From the NCBI GenBank assembly GCA_025617745.1, contig CM046856.1:38264092-38328091 (forward strand): a stretch of 64,000 nt of DNA. Direction: 5' to 3'. Each line of letters opens with the position of its first letter. Position 1 is the first letter of the stretch. Of the stretch, positions 60,101 to 64,000 are shown one piece after another. This DNA comes from Heliocidaris erythrogramma (Eukaryota; Echinodermata; Echinoidea; Camarodonta; Echinometridae). A model generated the notes under the pieces. It was not told where the DNA came from. It saw nothing but the letters and a program-made list of their open reading frames with translations, and ran no database searches. A program made the position numbers and the translations under genes.

Positions 60101-62696
60101 AATGAGTATGTTGCCAATTTCATTTAGCGACTTTAGGTTCTTAAAATCTTCATAACTTTTTTATTCTTTAGCTGTTTTTCCTCAAACTTTCAGTGATATG
60201 CCTCTAAGATTTTTCTGCTTCTGTTAAAGTGCATAAAGTTTGGGGTTCATTCTCTTTAAAAAAATTATGGAAAGAAGAAATTGTGTATAACCGAACTTTA
60301 TGAGCTAGAAAATGAGCTAGAAAAATTATTTTAAAAAAATTGCTGAATATGATTATGAGTAAGTTGGAAGGGGTCATATCTGTGTAGATTTTCTGCAGGG
60401 TTTAAGGCTTCATTTAAAGGTACATCTTTGAATTACCCATAATTGAAATACATTGTCAAAATCAAATGCCAGTGATGGAATCCAGCATAATGCATGAGCA
60501 TACCCTTCAGGAAATGAAGGAATAAATGAACATGACGTGAAGCAAGAGCACAAACAGATGCATGGCCAATGGATAATTCTAGAAATATGCTTGTATTTTA
60601 GTTAGGATTTTTCTTTTACTACGTCTACGTAACACATTTCATTCTGTGAATTGTCTGACTTTCCAGTATGAACAATGACAGGTTTTAAATTTTCTTTCTT
60701 TGTCCTGTCATTGCAAAGCTAGATATTGAACAATTTTGACCAAAAATTGATTTTGTGCCCTTCTGCCAGGGACATGATGATGCATAGCAGTGATCCAAAT
60801 TTTGTTACAACATTAATTTTGCTTTGGGCTTTATTTTGCCATGGGTTTAAGCTAGGTTAGGGTTAGGGTTAGGGTTAGGGTTAGGTGTAGCTTTAGTGCT
60901 GGGTCCAGGGACTGGGTTGAAGTTAGGTCTGTGTTTAGTATAGGTAAATGACTGCGGAGTAATAGCCGTCAGAGCATGTGTTATACAACCCAATTAGCTG
61001 ACAGTCAATAATTTGCACCTGTATGTATCACCATTAGCATAAACTGCTTCTTGCATGTATTACTTGCTTCTTGAAGTTTTCTTACTTTTCCACTGACTCA
61101 ATATCTAAAGCCCGGCGCACACTATACGATCCGACTGCGACCCGATTTTTGAACAAATTGCAGTTTGCGTTAAATGTGAAAGTTTAAAAAAGTGAAATTA
61201 TCTCATTTGAAGTTCGGAATGATACAAATACTAATATCGAAATTTTGGTTAACTGCAATTCTTCTGGTTAGAGTAAAGGCCAAATCAGCTTCAAATCTTA
61301 GTCGATCGCAAGATTGGTATGACGTCACTACGATTTGGAATTGAATTTGCTTTTATTCCTACATGGGGGCTCGCAGTAGTCCAGAATTTCAATTTTATTA
61401 TTCATACTACTATTTGGAACTTTGATCACAAATATTTTACATGTTTGAAGGTTTATATCAAATGTTATAACAACTTTACCCAAAATCGCATCGTAGTCAG
61501 ATCGTGCAGTGTGCGCCGGGCTTAACTCTCAATCTACTGGTTTCAAGATTGCTTCTTAAATCAATTGTACACGTTTGTTATATTGTCATTAAAAGTGCAT
61601 TGCAATGTGGTTTGTTTCTTTTTAAGACTATGAACTTGGCAAGGAAGATCTGCCAGTACAGCGGATCTGTCATCTCAGTAGGAAAAGCTTGCTTCAACTC
61701 ACAAATGAAGATGGACAGAAATTCAGCCTACAAGTAGGATATCTTTTTGAATGTTTCATAATTATTTTCAAATTAACCCATTAAACTTCCCATAGGCTTT
61801 ATACAGTGACAACTAGGGGAGTGTTTAATGAAAGGATGTTATTTTATCCGACATCTGTTATAAGCTACTGAATCCTTGCATCTGATTGGCTGAGAGCAAA
61901 TTTGTCGGATAAAATATCTGACAAGATAGGCTTTATACAGTGACAACTAGGGGAGTGTTTAATGAAAGGATGTTACTTTATCCGACATCTGTTATAAGCT
62001 ACTGAATCCTTGCATCTGATTGGCTGAGAGCAAATTTGTCGGATAAAATATCTGACAAGTCCTTTCATGAAACGCCCCCAGGTTCCCATATGCAATGGGT
62101 TATTAAAGCAAGACAGACATCCAGGGGAAATTCAGTATGTTCAAGTACCACTTGCATAAAAAGACGTGATGAAACATGATTTCAAAGTTGATATGCAAGA
62201 CCTCCAAACACAATATGCCTATTGTTTGAAAGCCAGTTTGAGTTTGATTTTGTTGAGTTTCGTTTTTTATCATTGCCCCACTCAATTCCTACAATGGTTG
62301 TCGAGAAATATCTATACAGTCGGACCTCATTATAAAGAGCACTTATAACAAACTCTCATTATAGCAAGGTAATTTGGCCGGTCCTGCTTCTCTATATTCT
62401 GTTGTTTTCTAGACCAGACATAACAATGCTTTCGATATAAGAGGTAATTTCAATGGTCCCAAAGAGTATGTTATAACGAGGTTGCACTGTATCTGTTTTG
62501 ATTTTTTTGAGAAGTCCACTGTTTGCATTTTTCATTTTTCTTTTTTTTTTGTATCTTTCTTTTTTTAACCTCCAGCCATGCCAGTGATGTAATGGTGAAC
62601 AATTTATCTCTGTTGGAAGGACAGGAGGGAATCGATGCATTCGTCAATAAAAGGTCACCAGTCTGGGGGCATAGCTTTGACAAGGCCCATGACTGA
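45037..62696 (+). CDS. ECHDC3: Gene-level span: ECHDC3, enoyl-CoA hydratase domain-containing protein 3, mitochondrial, 9 exons, 323 aa
   Basis: Exons are 45037-45141, 52268-52410, 55352-55487, 56035-56140, 57232-57316, 57965-58074, 59567-59625, 61627-61733 and 62576-62696, all in matching phase. The predicted product is 323 aa, close to vertebrate ECHDC3 (about 300 aa). ECHDC3-typical blocks are seen: [85 protein letters not shown], and GQEGIDAF near the C-terminus. In crotonases the two acid/base glutamates lie in GCEL and PE contexts; here they read GCQL and PG, so ordinary hydratase chemistry is unlikely. The oxyanion-hole regions are kept. A mitochondrial location is inferred from the basic, hydroxyl-rich N-terminus. 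Confidence 0.93.
45401..45568. mobile_element. MITE with AGGGGTCCTAAAGCTACGC ends
   Basis: AGGGGTCCTAAAGCTACGC at left and GTGCGTAGCTTTAGGACCCC at right are inverted copies. An extra left end follows within 20 bp and a lone right end lies at 45747-45768. Confidence 0.65.
45937..46111 (-). other. Exon-like open frame, copy 1
   Basis: On the minus strand an open frame reads [20 protein letters not shown], then [20 protein letters not shown], then [18 protein letters not shown], ending CCTG|GTAAGT. No similarity is recognised. It has two more codons (His-Asp) than copies 2 and 3. Confidence 0.45.
46112..46279. repeat. ACGT-rich palindrome, copy 1
   Basis: The arms CTACGAAGACCTGGAAGGGC and GCCCTTCCAGGTCTTCGTAG enclose a (TACG)n centre. 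Related copies are at 47788-47929 and 48740-48885, differing in repeat number. Confidence 0.8.
46560..46890 (+). promoter_or_regulatory. Promoter-like segment with two NRF1-type sites and a strong donor
   Basis: GCGCATGCGT (46581-46590) and GGCGCATGCGCA (46739-46750) match NRF1 sites. An ATG in CAACATGGCGAATGG follows at about 46782 but stops after nine codons. GTTTAG|GTAAGT at about 46880 is a good splice donor. It may be a first exon of a non-coding or alternative transcript. Confidence 0.4.
47619..47787 (-). other. Exon-like open frame, copy 2
   Basis: Same frame as copy 1 and the same GTAAGT donor. It differs by a 6 bp loss and a 3 bp gain, both in frame, and a few substitutions (for example DCAG for DRAS). 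An ACGT-rich palindrome adjoins its upstream side. Confidence 0.45.
47788..47929. repeat. ACGT-rich palindrome, copy 2
   Basis: Same arms as copy 1 with a shorter centre; about 142 bp, nearly perfect hairpin. Confidence 0.8.
48571..48739 (-). other. Exon-like open frame, copy 3
   Basis: Essentially identical to copy 2 and 952 bp away from it, part of the tandem duplication. The frame and GTAAGT donor are kept. Confidence 0.45.
48740..48885. repeat. ACGT-rich palindrome, copy 3
   Basis: Same arms; the centre has one more ACGT unit than copy 2, which explains the 956 versus 952 bp spacing of the flanking sequence. Confidence 0.8.
49240..49900. repeat. Large palindrome centred near 49585
   Basis: Arms of about 300 bp with ACGAACGAGAGACAGAAA and its inverse near the centre and GTTTGCACAGG/CCTGTGCAAAC further out. 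The GAGACAGAAACGCTCC block is shared with about 47400 and 49970. Confidence 0.75.
51219..51497. mobile_element. Palindromic MITE with AGGGGTTACCTGCCAGG ends
   Basis: The arms AGGGGTTACCTGCCAGGCTC and GAGCCTGGCAGGTAACCCCT are perfect at the ends and continue through GTGTGATCAGG and its inverse. About 279 bp. Confidence 0.75.
51507..51792. repeat. Polypurine tract of GAA/GGA units
   Basis: The plus strand is almost all A and G in runs of AGGAGGAGG, AGAAGAAG and GGAGAAGG, broken at about 51620-51690. Such tracts can form triplex DNA. Confidence 0.8.
52268..52410 (+). CDS. ECHDC3: ECHDC3 exon 2, ending in a GC donor
   Basis: The acceptor CACACAG ends at 52267. The exon encodes the rest of the presequence (RNFSSE could be the cleavage region) and then [14 protein letters not shown], the conserved first strand of ECHDC3. 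The exon ends AAAAAGAG and the intron starts GCAAGT, the consensus for GC-AG introns. The last two bases AG join with A of exon 3 to give Arg. There is no in-frame ATG in this exon, so an upstream exon is required. Confidence 0.88.
54616..54810 (-). other. Small unrecognised frame with Cys/His residues
   Basis: The frame includes [20 protein letters not shown]. It has CxxC and a later His, faintly like a C2H2 finger, but no second His at the right spacing. It lies in ECHDC3 intron 2 and may be a transposon remnant. Confidence 0.25.
55138..55250. mobile_element. GTTTCAT-type palindromic MITE
   Basis: Ends are GGGGGGCGTTTCATGAAAG and TTTTCATGAAACGCTCCCC, with core CAGCCAATCAGATGCAAGGA. It lies about 100 bp before ECHDC3 exon 3. 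Confidence 0.65.
55352..55487 (+). CDS. ECHDC3: ECHDC3 exon 3: substrate-pocket strand and first oxyanion-hole region
   Basis: The acceptor TTGTACAG ends at 55351. It encodes [15 protein letters not shown] and then [30 protein letters not shown] is the crotonase motif giving the first oxyanion-hole backbone amide. The donor is GTGAGC, phase 0. Confidence 0.92.
56035..56140 (+). CDS. ECHDC3: ECHDC3 exon 4
   Basis: The acceptor CTATCTAG ends at 56034 and the donor is AAAG|GTATAT, phase 1. It encodes 35 residues including [19 protein letters not shown] and PVPVIAQVK, the helix and strand ahead of the crotonase glycine-rich turn. Confidence 0.92.
56325..56398 (-). mobile_element. tRNA-like unit inside the composite element, minus copy
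   Basis: A perfect 7 bp acceptor pairing (GAACCAG with CTGGTTC), A-box-like TAGCCTGGTGGTTAAGTCG, and B-box GGTTCGAATCC. The T stem mispairs. A possible GGC anticodon lies in CCGGCAA. Confidence 0.55.
56599..56673 (+). mobile_element. tRNA-like unit inside the composite element, plus copy
   Basis: Almost identical to the minus copy at 56325-56398, with one extra base in GGTGGTTATAAGTCG. Confidence 0.55.
57232..57316 (+). CDS. ECHDC3: ECHDC3 exon 5: second oxyanion-hole loop
   Basis: The acceptor CTGTTAG ends at 57231 and the donor is CCAGG|GTAAGG, phase 2. It encodes [20 protein letters not shown] and RFATP. The GCQL turn replaces the GCEL of active hydratases, so the first catalytic Glu is Gln here. 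Confidence 0.93.
57481..57713. mobile_element. MITE with TATAGAGTAC ends and CRE-like sites
   Basis: Ends TATAGAGTACCGAAGTGC and the inverse GTACTCTATA, each followed inside by TGACGTCA. About 233 bp in ECHDC3 intron 5, TA-flanked. Confidence 0.7.
57965..58074 (+). CDS. ECHDC3: ECHDC3 exon 6
   Basis: The acceptor TTCATCAG ends at 57964 and the donor is GAGG|GTGAGT, phase 1. It encodes [19 protein letters not shown] and [11 protein letters not shown]. The second catalytic Glu position (PE in active hydratases) is Gly at the exon 5/6 junction (TPGI). Confidence 0.93.
58744..58932 (+). mobile_element. tRNA-derived SINE
   Basis: The head (58744-58818) has A box TGGTCTAGTGGTTATGACA, B box GGGTTCGAATCCCGC and a possible AGT anticodon. 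The acceptor stem pairs only partly, so a SINE is more likely than a tRNA gene. A body and a T/A-rich tail follow. Confidence 0.65.
59567..59625 (+). CDS. ECHDC3: ECHDC3 exon 7
   Basis: A 59 bp exon follows a T-rich acceptor ending CTTTAG and ends GAAGAA|GTGAGT, phase 0. It encodes [20 protein letters not shown], the conserved segment after the ISAE motif. A TTAA-flanked MITE begins 56 bp downstream of the donor. Confidence 0.92.
59681..60259. mobile_element. TTAA-flanked MITE, 579 bp
   Basis: Ends TTAAAGGAGAATGAAACCCC and GGGGTTCATTCTCTTTAA are inverted, and the similarity continues inwards (GCACTTTAATAGAAGCAG, with its inverse before the right end). It lies in ECHDC3 intron 7. Confidence 0.7.
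60855..60885 (+). repeat. Short interstitial telomere-type array (GGTTAG)n
   Basis: About five units of GGTTAG, the vertebrate/echinoderm-type telomere repeat, in ECHDC3 intron 7. Related CCCTAA-like stretches are near 26435-26480 and 58500-58530. Confidence 0.85.
61109..61523. mobile_element. MITE with AAGCCCGGCGCACAC ends
   Basis: Ends AAGCCCGGCGCACACTATAC and GTGTGCGCCGGGCTT, with CGATCCGACTGCGA paired inside. About 415 bp in ECHDC3 intron 7. Confidence 0.7.
61627..61733 (+). CDS. ECHDC3: ECHDC3 exon 8
   Basis: The acceptor CTTTTTAAG ends at 61626 and the donor is AA|GTAGGA, phase 2. It encodes [20 protein letters not shown] and [15 protein letters not shown], the C-terminal helices of the crotonase fold. 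Confidence 0.9.
61816..62082. mobile_element. Two tandem GTTTCAT-type MITE copies, the first truncated
   Basis: GGGGAGTGTTTAATGAAAGG occurs at about 61818 and again at about 61951, each followed by the core GCATCTGATTGGCTGAGAGC. The second copy ends TCCTTTCATGAAACGCCCC. A short stretch (GATAGGCTTTATACAGTGAC) links them and matches the sequence before the first copy. Confidence 0.6.
62315..62491. mobile_element. TIR element with TACAGTCGGACCTCATTATAA end
   Basis: The left end TACAGTCGGACCTCATTATA pairs with the right end TTATAACGAGGTTGCACTGT. A TA target fits pogo/Tc1-type elements. Lies in ECHDC3 intron 8. Confidence 0.6.
62576..62696 (+). CDS. ECHDC3: ECHDC3 exon 9 and stop codon
   Basis: The acceptor AACCTCCAG ends at 62575. 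It encodes [20 protein letters not shown], then [12 protein letters not shown] and a short tail, ending at TGA (62694-62696). [11 protein letters not shown] and KRSPVW are typical of the ECHDC3 C-terminus. Confidence 0.92.
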
Positions 62697-64000
62697 GCTT
62701 CCTCTCTTTCTCCTCCTGTGAAAGCATCCTGTGCTTCTGTGATCAAATATGAGATCTTCCAAATCATCACCATTTTACCATCATGGACTGTACTATTGTG
62801 GTCTCAGTTTTATCAGTTTTGTATTCTCTTGTTTATTAATGAGCCCTTCTTCATACCAAATCACAGCCAAAATTACAAAGTCATAAAGGCTTGAATTCAT
62901 GAAAGAGGTTCAAATTTGAATCATGGTTTAAACTTTTAAACCTCTACATTGGACTAAAATAAGTGTATATATGTGTGCATTAAAGTGAATATTGCTCATT
63001 CATTGGATATGAGGATATTGAGGTTTTAAAAATATGGTTTAAGATAAACCTCCCTTGTAAACTCTGGCATTTTACAATCATGACAAATTTATCTTCAGTC
63101 ATTACTGCAGAGGTGAAGTAGGTGTTGGCGTAACCTAGTCAGTTTATGTCGCAATATTGATTGCTTGATAAAGAAAATCAGGATGTGAAATAGAATTCAC
63201 TCCTTTGGGGATATTGGTGTAAATAATATTCATGTCTGCAATTAAGGACTAACTGTTGCGCAAGTAAATCTGCAGTGACAACAACAACAGCATTATTACT
63301 TGCGTATCCTTATCCTTGGTCATTGTAGATGCTGCACACCCCAAGTGTTCAAAGGCGACGCCTGGGATGGGCCTACTTGGGCGACGTCCGGATAAATTAA
63401 TTCAGGAACAGAAAATTTTACAAAGTTCTCGTCTGCTTTAGTCAAAAAGACATTCTTGTCAGAAGACAATTTTCTACTCCCTGGTAGAAAATCTCCAAAA
63501 CCTTCAGATTTGTGTATGTTACTCTGCCGAAGAGGCCCTCCTTATTGCTTTTCCCGGACTCGACTCTCGACTCTCTTTTCGTATAACTCGGAGCCTCTTT
63601 TTATACCACTTTTACATTGGGCAAAATTTCACAACTGCCACACCCCTTCTGCCCATTTCAATACCTTTTAACCAATCAATTGCCTTTTAATTCACAATTA
63701 TTATTATCTTCTCCATCAACTTCTTCACAACATGCCAAGTTGTAGGGACACATTTTCCCTAACAATAAGACAACATATTCAACTCCAATTTGGGGAAAAT
63801 TTGCCTCCAAATTTTTTTTTTTTTCTTTTTGAAAAGAAAAAACAAATTATGTTAACCTCGTCTATCAGACGGCCCTAAAGAGGTCTCATTAGGGGGCTCG
63901 TATGCCAAACCTCGAGCTACACAACTGAAAACCCTCAATAAATCTTGTCTTCCTAACTTACTAGCATAAACACCATATAACGCCATCATACCTATAGCAA
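62697..64000 (+). other. ECHDC3 3' UTR and downstream sequence, no gene recognised
   Basis: A candidate ATTAAA polyadenylation signal lies at 62979-62984 and an AATAAA at 63937-63942; which one is used cannot be told. From about 63300 base use becomes more GC-rich and pyrimidine-rich, which suggests another sequence (possibly a repeat) begins. No exon or protein domain was seen there. Confidence 0.4.

Larger units (their letters stand above)
59626..61626 (+). other. ECHDC3 intron 7
   Basis: It contains a TTAA-flanked MITE (59681-60259), a short TTAGGG array (60855-60885) and a MITE with AAGCCCGGCGCACAC ends (61109-61523). Introns 3 to 6 and 8 hold the MITEs and SINEs listed separately or plain AT-rich sequence. 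Confidence 0.6.

Overview
The window looks like nuclear DNA from a marine invertebrate deuterostome, most likely an echinoderm. That is an inference from intron-rich genes, AT-rich introns packed with palindromic MITEs, a DIRS-type retrotransposon, pearl/Helentron-like tandem-repeat elements and tRNA-derived SINEs. There are no bacterial-style operons, CRISPR arrays or rRNA genes.

Two host genes can be assembled completely from splice sites, and they lie head to head. On the minus strand, 44446 down to 192, seven coding exons (about 44 kb) encode a 378-residue single-pass type I membrane protein: signal peptide, a small extracellular domain that may be collectrin/SEA-like, one membrane span and a charged cytoplasmic tail. 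I cannot name it. On the plus strand, 45037 to 62696, nine coding exons encode a 323-residue mitochondrial crotonase-family protein recognised as ECHDC3. All exon phases agree for both genes. The 590 bp between the two start codons (44447-45036) is the probable shared promoter.

Layout. 192-631: last exon of the membrane gene. 632-25891: its 25 kb intron 6, holding a decayed DIRS-like retrotransposon (3979-9948), fold-back elements, a SINE with an SRP/7SL-RNA-like head (14.1-14.2 kb) and nested elements at 17.2-20 kb. 25892-44446: exons 6 to 1, with introns rich in pearl/Helentron-like elements (26.5-28.4, 28.8-30.1, 36.5-36.9, 37.6-38.2 kb), a LINE fragment inserted inside one of them, a Mutator-like MITE with 9 bp target duplications (41.4-42.0 kb) and two tandem duplications next to exon 1. 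45142-52267: ECHDC3 intron 1, containing a fold-back region of about 3.4 kb with a 952 bp tandem duplication, plus three copies of an exon-like minus-strand open frame that differ by whole codons. 52268-62696: ECHDC3 exons 2-9 with MITE- and SINE-bearing introns. After 62696: 3' UTR and sequence I cannot assign.

Most of the interest is in genome architecture: the triplicated exon-like frame; the element families sharing a 5' subterminal repeat, tandem core, microsatellite and 3' hairpin design, two of which carry DR1 nuclear-receptor half-site pairs in each core; the DIRS internal region that matches the joined outer ends; and the head-to-head gene pair with a GC-AG intron.
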